The notes below the pieces were generated by a model. The model worked only from the letters and a program-made list of their open reading frames with translations. It made no database searches and was not told the origin of the DNA. A stretch of DNA of 63,072 bases from Oscillospiraceae bacterium (GTDB lineage Bacteria > Bacillota > Clostridia > Oscillospirales > Ruminococcaceae), in contig JAFSCU010000003.1 of assembly GCA_017436575.1 (NCBI GenBank), positions 1-63,072 on the forward strand, written 5' to 3'. Within the stretch, counting starts at the first letter, position 1, and the number at the start of each line of letters is the position of its first letter. This document shows, in pieces, positions 26,325 through 36,464 of the stretch. The position numbers and the translations under genes are program-made.

Positions 26325-28604
26325 TTACTGCCAATTAACAGCAATATTTTCACCATCTGCCCAGACGTGTACTGAAGAAACGCCTGTCTGTTCTACGATG
26401 ATTTCAGCAATGCGGTCTTCCACTTCTTTTCTGATAACACGGCGGATGTCACGGGCACCGAATTTGCCACCCTGTGCTTTTTTCACAATCAGTGACAGCA
26501 ATTCTTTGTCCCATGTAAATTCAATGCCTTTTTGCTGCATTGGTTTTACATATTCTGACAGCATCAGCTGTGCAATATCTGCAAGTGTTTCTTCGCTAAG
26601 TGGGTCAAACACCACGATTTCATCCACTCGGGCCAGGAATTCTGGACGCAGGAAGCTGTTGAGTGCTCGCATTGTTTTTTCTCTGGACATATCAGCCACT
26701 GTCTGGCCAAAGCCTGTGTGACCTACTTTATCTCCACTGCCTGCATTTGATGTCATGGCGATAACAGTGTTTTCAAAGTTTACTGTTCTGCCCTGGGCAT
26801 CATTTATTCTGCCTTCGTCAAGAATCTGCAGCAGGATATTCATTACGTCAGGATGTGCTTTTTCAATTTCATCAAACAATACAACAGAGTATGGTTTTCT
26901 GCGTACTTTTTCTGTCAGCTGACCTGCTTCATCATAGCCTACATAGCCCGGAGGTGAACCAACCAGACGTGACACAGCGTGTTTTTCCATAAATTCTGAC
27001 ATATCGAAGCGGATAAGAGGGTCAACAGTATCAAAAAGTTGGCTGGCCAGCTGTTTTACCAGCTCTGTTTTACCAACACCTGTAGGACCAACAAACAGGA
27101 AACTGGCAGGTCTGTTGCGGCCTGAAATGCCGGCACGGTTGCGTTTGATAGCTTTTGCCACCAGTGAAACCGCTTCGTCCTGACCTTTGATGTGTTCTTT
27201 CAGTTTTGCTTCCAGATTTGCTACTTTGTTGAATTCGCTTTCCTTTACTTTAACTGCGCTGATACCTGTCCACAGCTGGATAACCTTCGCAATATCATCC
27301 AGTTCAACAGCTATACCTTCCACTTTTTCACGAAGGGCTTTTTCTTCTTCCTCTACACCGAAAAGTTTTGCACGCACATGGGCAATTTTTTCATAGTCCG
27401 GTGATGTTTCAGCCTGGAGTGAGTCAAGAGTTGCATTGAGTGTATCCAGTTCTTCTTTTCTGGACAGCCAGTCGCTGATTTCTGTATGTCGCAGACTGCA
27501 GCAGGCACAGGCTTCGTCCAGCAGATCTATAGCTTTGTCCGGCAGGAAACGGTCTGTGATATATTTTTCACTCATACGAACTGTCAGGTCCACAATGTTC
27601 TGTGGCACCTGTACATGATGATATGCTTCATAATACTGTTTAACGCCTGTAATAATATCAATAGTGTCACTGATAGATGGTTCTTCCACCTTTACAGGCT
27701 GAAAACGACGTTCCAAAGCAGCATCTTTTTCAATAAATTTGCGGTATTCGCTGAAAGTTGTGGCACCGATAACCTGAATTTCGCCACGGGAAAGAGCCGG
27801 TTTCAGGATGTTGCCGGCGTTCATTGCGCCTTCGGAATCACCTGCTCCTGTGATAGTGTGGATTTCATCAATGAAAAGGATAATGTTGCCACTTTCTTTT
27901 ACTTCACCTATAAGGCTTTTTACCCTTGCTTCAAACTGGCCGCGGAACTGTGTGCCAGCTACAAGGTTGGTCATATTTACAAGATAAATTTCTTTGTTTT
28001 TCAGTTTCTGTGGAACTTCGCCTCTGCCGATTTTCAAAGCAATGCCTTCGGCTATAGCTGTTTTACCTACACCGGCTTCACCGATAAGGCAAGGGTTGTT
28101 TTTCTGGCGGCGGCAAAGAATCTGGATAGTGCGATAGATTTCATCATCACGACCGATGATGTTGTCAATTTTACCATCAGAAGCCTTGCGTGTAAGGTTT
28201 TCGCAGTACTGCTCCAGGAATTTGCGTTTATTCTTTTTCTTTTTGTCCTTTTTGCCGTCTTTTGAATCATCGTTGCCAAAAGGAATTGTTGGTGAACCGC
28301 CCTGTTCAAAATCTTCTTCGTCAAAATCGCCGCCAGGCATACCCATGCCCATACCGCCGAACATTTTGCCGAAATTGAAATCACCGTTTTCGTCCATATT
28401 GTCCTGCATAAAGCTGTCCATCTGTTCTTCCATAGCTTTCAGGGCTTCGTCATCAATGCCCATCTGCTTCATCATATCATCCACCGGCTTGATGCCCAGT
28501 TCTTTTGCACAGGTCAGGCAGTACCCTTTGCTTTTTGTCTGACCGCCTTCATTGGACTGGATATAAATCATTGCGGGGCGTTTTTTGCATCTTTCACAAA
28601 GCAT
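26325..28604 (-). CDS. clpE: ClpE/ClpC-type AAA+ unfoldase with N-terminal zinc finger
   Basis: The 759-residue product starts with a CxxC...CxxC zinc finger (CERCKKRPA, then YCLTCAKEL; residues 3-32) as in ClpE and lacks the double Clp-N repeats of ClpC. A Gly/Met-rich acidic linker ([18 protein letters not shown], about 83-102) is unusual. Two AAA+ modules follow: Walker A GEAGVGKT (about 171) with Walker [10 protein letters not shown], and Walker A GPTGVGKT (about 506) with [11 protein letters not shown]. Between them sits a short coiled-coil insertion (UVR-like). The C-terminal D2-small domain ends the protein. It should unfold substrates for ClpP in heat or protein stress. ClpE normally falls under CtsR control, but no CtsR box was identified. 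Start ATG 28604 follows GGAG. Confidence 0.9.
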   Translation of the reverse strand: MLCERCKKRPAMIYIQSNEGGQTKSKGYCLTCAKELGIKPVDDMMKQMGIDDEALKAMEEQMDSFMQDNMDENGDFNFGKMFGGMGMGMPGGDFDEEDFEQGGSPTIPFGNDDSKDGKKDKKKKNKRKFLEQYCENLTRKASDGKIDNIIGRDDEIYRTIQILCRRQKNNPCLIGEAGVGKTAIAEGIALKIGRGEVPQKLKNKEIYLVNMTNLVAGTQFRGQFEARVKSLIGEVKESGNIILFIDEIHTITGAGDSEGAMNAGNILKPALSRGEIQVIGATTFSEYRKFIEKDAALERRFQPVKVEEPSISDTIDIITGVKQYYEAYHHVQVPQNIVDLTVRMSEKYITDRFLPDKAIDLLDEACACCSLRHTEISDWLSRKEELDTLNATLDSLQAETSPDYEKIAHVRAKLFGVEEEEKALREKVEGIAVELDDIAKVIQLWTGISAVKVKESEFNKVANLEAKLKEHIKGQDEAVSLVAKAIKRNRAGISGRNRPASFLFVGPTGVGKTELVKQLASQLFDTVDPLIRFDMSEFMEKHAVSRLVGSPPGYVGYDEAGQLTEKVRRKPYSVVLFDEIEKAHPDVMNILLQILDEGRINDAQGRTVNFENTVIAMTSNAGSGDKVGHTGFGQTVADMSREKTMRALNSFLRPEFLARVDEIVVFDPLSEETLADIAQLMLSEYVKPMQQKGIEFTWDKELLSLIVKKAQGGKFGARDIRRVIRKEVEDRIAEIIVEQTGVSSVHVWADGENIAVNWQ

Positions 28605-28628
28605 TTATTCTATATCTCCTCATAACAT

Positions 28629-29324
28629 TTATGGTAAAAAGGGGTTTATCATACCTGTAAGTGCCAGAATCTGACTCTGGGAAATTACCTGGCTGTTAAG
28701 CCAGGACAGGCTATCCCCTGTTATAATCACTATTATACTAAATAAAAATGATAATAATATGATATTTACACCGCCAATTACAAAACCTGACAGTCCACCT
28801 GCCAATCTGTTGGCAAAGCCCAGAATAGGAACCTTGTTTACAGTTTTAAACATTTTGGCCAACAGTGCACATACCACCCTGATGGCGATAAACAGCACAA
28901 TGAAGATAACCACACTGATACAAGCCACCACAATAGGTGCAATAAACTGATCCACCAGAAAAACAGCAGAATCCATATCCGGTGAAAGCAGGACTGAAAG
29001 ACTGTCCTGTGTTTTCTGCAAAATTGTATTTACAAATTCCTGTGGCCATTTGCCGATAACAGATGAAAGTGCCGTTTCTATATCTATGTTCCGTGCTGTC
29101 TGCTGCAGATAACTGTAGGAACGGGTGATAAGGCTGTTTCTTAACAGGCTGTCAAAAATAGGCTGTGAGTATGTGGAAGCCACATACCAGGCACCAAAAA
29201 GACTGCCCAGATTGCCAATAAGGCGGATAACCGATGTAAAAAAGCCGTCAATATACGCGCGTACAACGCTGATTAAAAGCACAACAACAAGGCCGATATC
29301 AATTATTGTTGAAGGATTGTTCAA
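28629..29324 (-). CDS. CvpA family membrane protein
   Basis: The 231-residue product has four to five helices. The N-terminal IIDIGLVVVLLISVVRAYIDGFFTSVIRLIG is the typical CvpA opening (a helix, then R.Y.DGF/G), and the C-terminal half has VPILGFANRLAGGLSGFVIG, the family's second mark. CvpA-like proteins of Firmicutes are needed for envelope integrity; the colicin V link is historical. The start is TTG 29324 behind AGGTG (8 nt). It follows the DUF5711 gene by 7 bp and lies 24 bp before clpE, so the three may share a transcript. Confidence 0.87.
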   Translation of the reverse strand: MNNPSTIIDIGLVVVLLISVVRAYIDGFFTSVIRLIGNLGSLFGAWYVASTYSQPIFDSLLRNSLITRSYSYLQQTARNIDIETALSSVIGKWPQEFVNTILQKTQDSLSVLLSPDMDSAVFLVDQFIAPIVVACISVVIFIVLFIAIRVVCALLAKMFKTVNKVPILGFANRLAGGLSGFVIGGVNIILLSFLFSIIVIITGDSLSWLNSQVISQSQILALTGMINPFLP

Positions 29325-29331
29325 TTATAAA

Positions 29332-30507
29332 TCACCTGCTTTTTGTTTTTTCCACCTTTGAAACAGAAGTGGATGTGATCAAAAGTGTGCCGTTGTAATC
29401 CACCAGGGATTTTGCCAGGGCACCTGTATTAACTGTATTCAAAAGAAGGGCAGAATAATCATATTCATAAAGATTTTCGCCGCCAAGTGCATACAGTCGT
29501 GAAGATGAAAGTGACAGGTCACTGATTTTTTCAGGAACAGTCACTGTGAATTTTTCCTCAAATTCTTTGGATAAAAGGGTAATCTGTGATGCCTGCTGCC
29601 GTGAAAGACCGCCGTAAGCCACAGCAATATACCCGGCGCTGACTGCGACTGACTGCAGTGTATTGCCGCCAAAATCAAAAGATGACAGCTGGGTGTTGTT
29701 TTTCACATCCCACAATACAATACGGTTCTGATAGGCAATCAGCAGTTTTGAATCAGAAATAAACTGCATTTTCAGCGGATAACTGCCTGATGAAATGGAA
29801 TACATTTCCACACCGTCTCGGGCATTTATAAGGTAAATATTACTTGTCAGCAAACCATTTACTGTCTGGACTGTATTTACAGCCAGAGTTTTACCACTGT
29901 CTGAAAGAGTGCTGCTGATTGGGAAACCTGTGGCGCAATACCATACAAAACGCTGTTTCATATTGTAATTGAAAACAGTTACTTCCCCGTTGTAGCTGGC
30001 AGAACGGGTGGTGACAGCAATGCGGTTTGAATCTGATATTTCTGCATGTATAATGCTGTTTTCCATCTCTTGCTGGAACAGCACATTATGTCCATTAAGG
30101 ACTTTCAGTGTGGTGGAGCCCCGGTCGTACAGGACAGCCCTTTTGGATGCAGTATCCATAACAGGTTGCTGCATTGTATGACTGTAAGCAAATACATTTT
30201 TGCCTGTAGGCGACCAGACATCAAAACTGTCCGGTGAAAGCACAGCCAGACCTGTGCCCATTTCCTGAGACTGAAGAATATCAGAAAAATCCGCCTGTAC
30301 AGGGAAGCCTTTGCCTATCTGAAAAATCGTCATACCACTGGAGATAAAATCGCCGAAATATGCCAGTGATGCACCATAAAGACCTGTAAAATACAGCAGT
30401 ACAGTAGTAACTACCACAATCATAAGACTGCGCAGATTTTTACGCTTTGTATTCTGTTTTCTGTTTCTTCTTGCCAGCTCTTTGCGGCTGAGTCTTTTTT
30501 CGCTCAT
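29332..30507 (-). CDS. DUF5711 family membrane-anchored beta-propeller-like protein
   Basis: The 391-residue product has a strongly basic N-terminus (RLSRKELARRNRKQNTKRKN), then one transmembrane helix (about residues 28-48), then an extracytoplasmic part made of repeated four-stranded units (DSFDVWSPTGKNVFAYS, NRIVLWDVKNNTQLSSF and similar), as in WD40/PQQ-like propellers. This is the DUF5711 type found in Ruminococcaceae and Lachnospiraceae. Function is unknown; a scaffold or sensor at the outer membrane face is likely. It stands between truA and cvpA in a head-to-tail series. Confidence 0.78.
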   Translation of the reverse strand: MSEKRLSRKELARRNRKQNTKRKNLRSLMIVVVTTVLLYFTGLYGASLAYFGDFISSGMTIFQIGKGFPVQADFSDILQSQEMGTGLAVLSPDSFDVWSPTGKNVFAYSHTMQQPVMDTASKRAVLYDRGSTTLKVLNGHNVLFQQEMENSIIHAEISDSNRIAVTTRSASYNGEVTVFNYNMKQRFVWYCATGFPISSTLSDSGKTLAVNTVQTVNGLLTSNIYLINARDGVEMYSISSGSYPLKMQFISDSKLLIAYQNRIVLWDVKNNTQLSSFDFGGNTLQSVAVSAGYIAVAYGGLSRQQASQITLLSKEFEEKFTVTVPEKISDLSLSSSRLYALGGENLYEYDYSALLLNTVNTGALAKSLVDYNGTLLITSTSVSKVEKTKSR

Positions 30508-30529
30508 AAAAATCTACACCTGTGATAGT

Positions 30530-31270
30530 TTATTCAAAATCGTAAAATACATCTGTAAGGAACAGCCCCTGTGGCGGTGCAGTAGGGCCGCTGGCATCAC
30601 GGTTTTCTGCCCTGATTATTTCTGCCACATATTCCGGCTGCCAGATGCCTTTGCCTACATTTACCAGTGTACCCACCATAATGCGCACCATATTGTACAG
30701 ATAGCCGTCTGCCGATACAGTAAACGTAACCATATCGCCTGTGCGCTCCACTTTTGCAGAGTAAACTGTGCGCACACAGTCAGTTATTTTTGATTTTGCC
30801 GCCATAAATGAGCGGAAATCATGGCTGCCCACAAAATGCTGTGCCGCCCTGTTCATCTTTTCCACATCAAGCCGTGATGGTACACGCCAGTAGTATTTAC
30901 TGGTAAACGGGTCGTCAATATGACTGTTGCGGATATGATAAACATATTCCTTACCTCTGCAGTCATATCTGGCGTGAAAGCCGTCTGCCACCTGTTTTGC
31001 TTCCAGAACACGGATATCTGCCGGGAGATTGGCATTCAGTGCCAGTGGCAAACGTGGAATATTCAGCTGTTTTTCAGTTTCAAAACTGAGATAGTAACAG
31101 GAGGCATGAACACCGCTGTCTGTGCGGGAACAACCCTTTATATCAGTTTTATGGCCCAGTATTTTCAGCAACGCTTCCTGAAACACACCAAAAACGGTGG
31201 TTACATCATCCTGAATCTGAAAGCCGTGATAATTTGTGCCGTCATAGGCAATTTTCACAAGTATTGTCAT
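30530..31270 (-). CDS. truA: tRNA pseudouridine(38-40) synthase TruA
   Basis: The 246-residue product has VKIAYDGTNYHGFQIQ at the N-terminus and GCSRTDSGVHA (catalytic Asp about residue 50). FHARYDCRGKEYVYHI, SHDFRSF and YLYNMVRIMVGTLVNVGKG complete the TruA set. It isomerises uridines 38-40 in the anticodon arm. The start codon overlaps the stop of ecfT (TAATG), which is the classical ecfA1-ecfA2-ecfT-truA order of Firmicutes. Confidence 0.96.
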   Translation of the reverse strand: MTILVKIAYDGTNYHGFQIQDDVTTVFGVFQEALLKILGHKTDIKGCSRTDSGVHASCYYLSFETEKQLNIPRLPLALNANLPADIRVLEAKQVADGFHARYDCRGKEYVYHIRNSHIDDPFTSKYYWRVPSRLDVEKMNRAAQHFVGSHDFRSFMAAKSKITDCVRTVYSAKVERTGDMVTFTVSADGYLYNMVRIMVGTLVNVGKGIWQPEYVAEIIRAENRDASGPTAPPQGLFLTDVFYDFE

Positions 31271-32088
31271 TAAATCACCCGTGGGAAGAACATTCTTGTT
31301 GACAGGATAACTGCGAACATTACCACCACCACAACAGTGTTTGTAATGTCTGTACCTGTAATTTTCAGCTGTTTCAGACGTGTTCTGCCTTCACCGCCGT
31401 GATAACAGCGACATTCCATTGCTGTGGCCAGTTCTTCAGCACGGCGCAGTGATGAAATAAACAGTGGAATCAGTATAGGCACCAATGCCTTGATTCTGTC
31501 TGCAAATGAACCGGAGTCCAACATAGCACCGCGGGATTTCTGTGCGTTCATAATTTTATCAGTCTCTTCAATAAGAGTAGGGATAAAACGCAGTGCAATA
31601 GTAATCATCATAGCCATTTCGTGAACCGGAAAATGGATTTTGTTCAGCGGTTTCATCAGGCTTTCCAGACCGTCTGTCAGCATAATAGGGCTGGTGGTGT
31701 AGGTCAGCAATGATGTACCGCAAATAAGAAAAAGAATTCTGCATACCATAACAATGATAAACATTATTGCTTCTTTATAAATTTTAATAAATCCCAGTGA
31801 AAGCAGTGGATCCCCGGGACCTTTTATAAAGAAAAGATTAAGTATTACTGTAAAAAGAATCAGAGGCAGCAGTGGCTTGATGCTTTTTTTCAGCATTTTC
31901 AGCGGAATGCCGCTGACTTTATAAATCAGCAATGTAACCAGTGCAGACAGGGCGAGGCCTACAAAGTTTGTGCTGAGAAACAGCACAAAAACAAATGCTA
32001 CTGTCAGCACTATTTTAAGTCTTGGGTCCAGGTTGTGCACAGGACTGTTGCCAGGAAAATGCTGGCCGATGGTAATATCTTTAAGCAT
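31270..32088 (-). CDS. ecfT: ECF transporter transmembrane subunit EcfT
   Basis: The 272-residue membrane protein opens with a conserved HNLDPRLKI stretch and carries the two coupling-helix Ala-Arg-Gly-type motifs in the cytoplasmic part: KSRGAMLD (about residue 186) and AMECRCYHGGEGRT (about 225). These contact the two ATPases. It joins different substrate-binding S components, probably encoded elsewhere, for vitamins or metals. Its start overlaps the end of ecfA2 by 8 bp. Confidence 0.95.
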   Translation of the reverse strand: MLKDITIGQHFPGNSPVHNLDPRLKIVLTVAFVFVLFLSTNFVGLALSALVTLLIYKVSGIPLKMLKKSIKPLLPLILFTVILNLFFIKGPGDPLLSLGFIKIYKEAIMFIIVMVCRILFLICGTSLLTYTTSPIMLTDGLESLMKPLNKIHFPVHEMAMMITIALRFIPTLIEETDKIMNAQKSRGAMLDSGSFADRIKALVPILIPLFISSLRRAEELATAMECRCYHGGEGRTRLKQLKITGTDITNTVVVVVMFAVILSTRMFFPRVI

Positions 32089-32953
32089 TTTTTTCTGCCT
32101 CCTTTGCCTGTTTATATTTCAGCAGAGATTTTACTGCATATGGTATGGTATAGACATCTGTACCGATATCCACACCCATTTCTTTCAGTTTAAGGAAAAC
32201 TTTTGTAATATCAGGAATGCCCAGACCCATACGGGACAGGTTTTCTGCATCCCGGAAGATGTTTTCGGTCAGGTCATAGTTATACACTCTGCCCTGTTCC
32301 ATTACCAGAACTTTGTCAGCATAGTTTGCAATATCTTCCATGGAATGAGAAACCAGAATAACTGTGCTGCCTGTGGTCTGCTGATAGTTTTTAACCTGGG
32401 AGAGAATAAGTTCTCTGCCTTCAGGGTCAAGACCGGCACAAGGTTCGTCCAGCACCAGCACCTTTGGCATCATTGCAATGATGCCGGCAATGGCTATTCT
32501 TCTTTTCTGACCGCCGGACAGGTCAAATGGTGAGCCCGCCAGCATTTCGTCAGTAATGCCGCAGAATTTCGCGGCCATTTTTACACGGCTGTCAATTTCT
32601 TCTTCGGACAAACCCATATTTTTAGGGCCGAAAGCTATATCTTTATAACAGGTTTCTTCAAACAGCTGGTATTCAGGATACTGAAACACCATACCTACGT
32701 TAAAACGCACCTGACGGATGTTTTCCCATTCTGTCCAGATGTCTTTGCCGTCAAGAAGAATTCTGCCTTCTTGTGGCTTTGTAAGACCATTAAAATGGCT
32801 GATAAGGGTAGATTTGCCACAGCCTGTATGACCGATAACGCCAACAAATGTACCTTCCTCGATTTCCAGGTTGATACCATCAAGGGCTTTCACCCGGTTT
32901 GGCATATCAGGATTATATGTGTAGGAAAGATTTTCTACTTTTAAAACAGACAT
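32081..32953 (-). CDS. ecfA2: ECF transporter ATPase EcfA2
   Basis: The 290-residue ABC ATPase has Walker A GHTGCGKSTL (about residue 37), Q-loop VFQYPEYQLFEET, signature LSGGQKRRIAIAG, Walker B VLVLDEPCAGLDP and H-loop VSHSMED. The YPEYQLF sequence after the Q-loop is typical of EcfA2 (A'). It pairs with EcfA1 under EcfT. It begins 2 bp after the ecfA1 stop. Confidence 0.95.
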   Translation of the reverse strand: MSVLKVENLSYTYNPDMPNRVKALDGINLEIEEGTFVGVIGHTGCGKSTLISHFNGLTKPQEGRILLDGKDIWTEWENIRQVRFNVGMVFQYPEYQLFEETCYKDIAFGPKNMGLSEEEIDSRVKMAAKFCGITDEMLAGSPFDLSGGQKRRIAIAGIIAMMPKVLVLDEPCAGLDPEGRELILSQVKNYQQTTGSTVILVSHSMEDIANYADKVLVMEQGRVYNYDLTENIFRDAENLSRMGLGIPDITKVFLKLKEMGVDIGTDVYTIPYAVKSLLKYKQAKEAEKNA

Positions 32954-32955
32954 TT

Positions 32956-33792
32956 CTATTCCTCCAAAAATTTATAAAGCTGGGCGGCACATTCTTCAAT
33001 GGAAATTGCCTCTGTTGACAGGTTATAACCATGCTGGTTCAGCTGATATGCCAGGTCGCTGGTCTGTGGCACATCCAGTGCCAGACTTTTCACCCAGGCA
33101 ACCTGTGAGAAAATTTCTCTTGGTGTACCGATTTTTTCAATTTTGCCTTTGGACATAACCACCACACGGTCAGCCTGAGCGGCTTCGTCCATATAGTGAG
33201 TGATAAGTACAACAGTGATGCCGTAGTCGCGGTTTAACTGTCTGATAGTTTTTATAACTTTTGCGCGACCGTTAGGGTCCAGCATAGCTGTAGGTTCGTC
33301 CAGAACAATACAGTCAGGACGCATGGCGATGATGCCGGCGATGGCAACACGCTGTTTCTGACCGCCTGAAAGATTGTGCGGTGCCCTGTCTTTGTATTTC
33401 AGTATGCCTGCCGCTTCCATCGCTTCATCAATTCGAACACGGATTTCTTCTGTAGGAACACCCATATTTTCCAATGCAAACGCCACATCTTCTTCAACTA
33501 CTGTGGCAACAATCTGGTTGTCAGGATTCTGGAAAACCATGCCTACTTTCTGGCGGATATCCAGCAGCCTGTCATCATCCTTTGTATTGATGTCTTCAAT
33601 CCATACATCACCTTTTTCAGGCACCAGGATAGAGTTGAAATGTTTTGCCAATGTGGATTTGCCACAGCCGTTGGACCCCAGAACACACAGGAATTCACCT
33701 TTTTTTACTTCCAGGTCAATGCCCTGCAGTGCCCATTCGCTGTCCTGTGAATAACGGAACCACAAATTGTCCACTTTAATCATATTGCTCAT
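32956..33792 (-). CDS. ecfA1: ECF transporter ATPase EcfA1
   Basis: The 278-residue ABC ATPase has Walker A GSNGCGKSTLAK, Q-loop MVFQNPDNQIVATVVEED, signature LSGGQKQRVAIAG, Walker B CIVLDEPTAMLDP and H-loop ITHYMDEA. The NPDNQ form marks EcfA1. The frame is open further upstream to 33834, but ATG 33792 overlaps the stop of the preceding methyltransferase (TAATG) and gives the normal N-terminus (IKVDNLWFRY), so it is chosen. Confidence 0.95.
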   Translation of the reverse strand: MSNMIKVDNLWFRYSQDSEWALQGIDLEVKKGEFLCVLGSNGCGKSTLAKHFNSILVPEKGDVWIEDINTKDDDRLLDIRQKVGMVFQNPDNQIVATVVEEDVAFALENMGVPTEEIRVRIDEAMEAAGILKYKDRAPHNLSGGQKQRVAIAGIIAMRPDCIVLDEPTAMLDPNGRAKVIKTIRQLNRDYGITVVLITHYMDEAAQADRVVVMSKGKIEKIGTPREIFSQVAWVKSLALDVPQTSDLAYQLNQHGYNLSTEAISIEECAAQLYKFLEE

Positions 33793-34667
33793 TATTCGTG
33801 ACCTTCTTTTTTCCAGAATGCTGTGCTGCCGCAAGGCAGTGCCATGCCTGTGGACTGCACAGTAAGACCAATTTCCTGGGCGGAAACTGTGCCTTTGTAT
33901 TTATCGCGCATCATAACGTCCAGCATATATTCCATAACTGATGGAGAAACACCTGTTGTGTAGCTGTTTACTGCAACAAACAATGGGTCATCTGAAAGAA
34001 TCTGACTGCACAGTTCAAGAAGCTGGAAAATATTGTCTTCCAGTTTCCAGACTTCGCCGTTAGGGCCACGGCCATAGCTTGGTGGGTCCATTATAATGCC
34101 ATCATATTTGTTGCCACGGCGGATTTCACGCTGTACGAATTTGATACAGTCGTCAACAATCCAGCGTATTGGTTTGTCAGACAGGCCTGACAGCTGTGCA
34201 TTTTCCTTACCCCAGGCAACAACGCCTTTTGATGCATCAACATGACATACCTTTGCGCCTGCTGCTGCACAGGCCAGTGTGGCACCGCCTGTGTAGCCAA
34301 AAAGGTTGAGAATATTCAGTTCTCTGCCTTCTTTTGCAATCATTTTTGCGTATTCATCCCAGTTTGTAGCCTGTTCCGGGAAGATACCTGTATGTTTAAA
34401 GCCTGTAGGAGTAACTTTGAATGTCATATTGTCATATTTTATATTCCATTCAGCAGGGAATTTTTTGCGGTATTCCCATTCGCCGCCACCTTTTGATGAA
34501 CGGTGATAAACTGCATGGGCTTTTTCCCACATTGGGCTTTTCTTTTCAAATTTCCACACAATCTGTGGGTCTGGGCGAACCAGAATAACGCCGCCCCAGC
34601 TTTCCAGACGGTAGCCGTCTGTTGCATCCAGCAGTTTATAATCCTGCCATTTATTGTCTGCTCTCAT
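33792..34667 (-). CDS. Class I SAM-dependent methyltransferase, RlmI/RlmK-like
   Basis: The 291-residue product has motif I ILNLFGYTGGATLACAAAG (about residues 118-136), an acidic loop HVDASKGVV, and DGIIMDPPSYGRG, a DPPxY-type catalytic motif. The order and spacing fit the catalytic half of 23S rRNA cytosine-C5 methyltransferases (RlmI/K family) without a PUA domain at the N-terminus. RNA as substrate is thus likely; the exact site is unknown. It overlaps ecfA1. Confidence 0.85.
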   Translation of the reverse strand: MRADNKWQDYKLLDATDGYRLESWGGVILVRPDPQIVWKFEKKSPMWEKAHAVYHRSSKGGGEWEYRKKFPAEWNIKYDNMTFKVTPTGFKHTGIFPEQATNWDEYAKMIAKEGRELNILNLFGYTGGATLACAAAGAKVCHVDASKGVVAWGKENAQLSGLSDKPIRWIVDDCIKFVQREIRRGNKYDGIIMDPPSYGRGPNGEVWKLEDNIFQLLELCSQILSDDPLFVAVNSYTTGVSPSVMEYMLDVMMRDKYKGTVSAQEIGLTVQSTGMALPCGSTAFWKKEGHE

Positions 34668-34765
34668 TGTTTTTCCTCTGTTAAAGATAAAATATATTTG
34701 TGTTGAATTTATAAAATCTGTTAATTTTCTGGGTGGGAAACCCGTCCCCTACGCTATCATATCAA

Positions 34766-34791
34766 AGTGGATGTCCGAAATACCATCCACT
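34766..34791 (-). terminator. Possible weak terminator after ruvB
   Basis: An 8-bp inverted repeat AGTGGATG / CATCCACT with a 10-nt loop lies 10 bp past the ruvB stop. Only TTTGAT follows on the minus strand, so it may be a weak or Rho-assisted stop. Confidence 0.4.
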
Positions 34792-34800
34792 GCAGGTGGT

Positions 34801-35859
34801 TTACATATCATCAAGTGACTGCTGTTCAACAATATTTACAGCGTTTGGATTTTTAAGCCCCAGATGTTTGTATGCCAGGTTTGTAACCACCCTGCCGCGA
34901 GGTGTGCGGGATAAAAAGCCCAGCTGCATAAGGTATGGTTCGCACACATCTTCCAGTGTAATGGCCTCTTCACCGATAGCTGCCGCCAATGTTTCCAGAC
35001 CTACCGGTCCGCCGGAATACATATTGATAATTGCTCTCATCAGTGTGCGGTCCAGATTATCCAGCCCCAGCGAGTCTATTTCCATTCTTTCCAGTGAAGC
35101 CATGGCAATGTCGTAATCAATGATGCCGTTACCTTTTATCTGTGCAAAGTCGCGTACACGGCGCAGCAGTCTGTTGGCCACACGAGGTGTGCCACGGCTG
35201 CATTTTGCCAGTGCAACAGCACCGTCATGGGTGCAGTCGATACCCAGAATACCGGCAGAACGCATAATGATTTTTGCCAGTTCTTCGTGACTGTACATTT
35301 CCAGTTTCAGCTGTACGCCAAAGCGGTCACGGAGAGGGGATGAAATCTGCCCCGCCCTTGTGGTTGCGCCTATAAGTGTAAACTGTGGCAGGTTGATTCT
35401 GATAGACTGAGCTGACGGACCTTTGCCGATAATAATATCAAGTGCAAAGTCTTCCAATGCCGGATACAAAACTTCCTCTACCTGACGGGACATACGGTGT
35501 ATTTCGTCAATAAACAGCACATCACCATCTTCCAGATTGGTCAGCAGTGCTGCCAGGTCACCCGGTTTTTCAATGGCCGGGCCGCTGGTAACACGGATGT
35601 TTACACCCATTTCGTTGGCAATAACACCGGCAAGGGTGGTTTTACCAAGACCAGGAGGACCGTAAAGCAGTGTATGGTCCAGTGCCTCGCCACGCATTTT
35701 GGCTGCCTGAAGATATATTTCAAGGTTGTCCTTTAATTTTTCCTGACCGATATACTCGCTTAATGATTTCGGTCTTAAAGAGTTTTCATTGTCGCCGTCT
35801 TCTCTGATTGCAGAGGTAGAAACAAGGCGTTCTGTATCCTGAAAACCAATATTGTTCAT
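34801..35859 (-). CDS. ruvB: Holliday junction branch migration ATPase RuvB
   Basis: The 352-residue product has Walker [13 protein letters not shown] (about residue 67), Walker [10 protein letters not shown], sensor 1 IGATTRAG, arginine finger region RDRFG and the C-terminal winged helix [20 protein letters not shown]. RuvB hexamers pump DNA through RuvA-bound Holliday junctions. It is the last gene of a ruvC-ruvA-ruvB run; its ATG touches the ruvA stop. Confidence 0.97.
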   Translation of the reverse strand: MNNIGFQDTERLVSTSAIREDGDNENSLRPKSLSEYIGQEKLKDNLEIYLQAAKMRGEALDHTLLYGPPGLGKTTLAGVIANEMGVNIRVTSGPAIEKPGDLAALLTNLEDGDVLFIDEIHRMSRQVEEVLYPALEDFALDIIIGKGPSAQSIRINLPQFTLIGATTRAGQISSPLRDRFGVQLKLEMYSHEELAKIIMRSAGILGIDCTHDGAVALAKCSRGTPRVANRLLRRVRDFAQIKGNGIIDYDIAMASLERMEIDSLGLDNLDRTLMRAIINMYSGGPVGLETLAAAIGEEAITLEDVCEPYLMQLGFLSRTPRGRVVTNLAYKHLGLKNPNAVNIVEQQSLDDM

Positions 35860-36464
35860 TAGATTTTACCTCCTGCCAGAAGTTTGAGTGCCTGTTTGAT
35901 AAGGGTCTGCACATCTCCGTCAGCATCCAGCTTTGATACTGCAAGGGCTGCCTGGCTCTGATTATATCCCAGTGCAATAAGTGCGCTGATTGCCTGGCTG
36001 ACAGAACCTGTGCTTACCGCTGTGCGCTGCACATCTGCCATTGTGACACCTGCCACATCATCGTTGGAGAATTTGCCTTTCAGTTCCAGCACAATTCTCT
36101 GTGCAACTTTAGGACCTACACCATTGGCAGCTGTAAATGCTTTATAATCACCAGTGGTAACCGCCAGTGCGATTTTCTGCGGTGACAGCACAGACAGAAT
36201 AGACAGACCCGCCTTTGGACCTACGCCAGAAACAGATATAAGCGTTTTAAAGGCTTTCTGTTCAGCCTTGTCCGCAAAGCCGTATAAATCCAGTGCATCT
36301 TCTTTTACTGAAAGATATGTGTAAAGAGTGCATTTTTCACCGGGTGCGGGCAGCACGCCCTGCACAGTGGAAGGTACCGCCAGGGAGAAACCAACCCCCT
36401 GTACATCTATAACAACATTGTCCAGTGTTTTTTCAAGCAATGTACCTGTAAGGCAATAAATCAT
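35859..36464 (-). CDS. ruvA: Holliday junction binding protein RuvA
   Basis: The product of 201 residues, the family length, has an N-terminal OB fold ([25 protein letters not shown]) and two helix-hairpin-helix motifs ([36 protein letters not shown]). A flexible linker follows, then the C-terminal RuvB-binding domain ([16 protein letters not shown]). The frame extends upstream to 36518, but ATG 36464 overlaps the ruvC stop (ATGA) and begins the OB fold, so it is preferred. Confidence 0.96.
   Translation of the reverse strand: MIYCLTGTLLEKTLDNVVIDVQGVGFSLAVPSTVQGVLPAPGEKCTLYTYLSVKEDALDLYGFADKAEQKAFKTLISVSGVGPKAGLSILSVLSPQKIALAVTTGDYKAFTAANGVGPKVAQRIVLELKGKFSNDDVAGVTMADVQRTAVSTGSVSQAISALIALGYNQSQAALAVSKLDADGDVQTLIKQALKLLAGGKI

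Noticed and set aside
25902-26375. A 157-codon plus-strand open frame across the tRNA-Gly region.
   Set aside because: It reads through tRNA-Gly in reverse (giving the well-known spurious QVMGIEPTRPAW-type peptide) and through the tail unit. It has no ribosome site.
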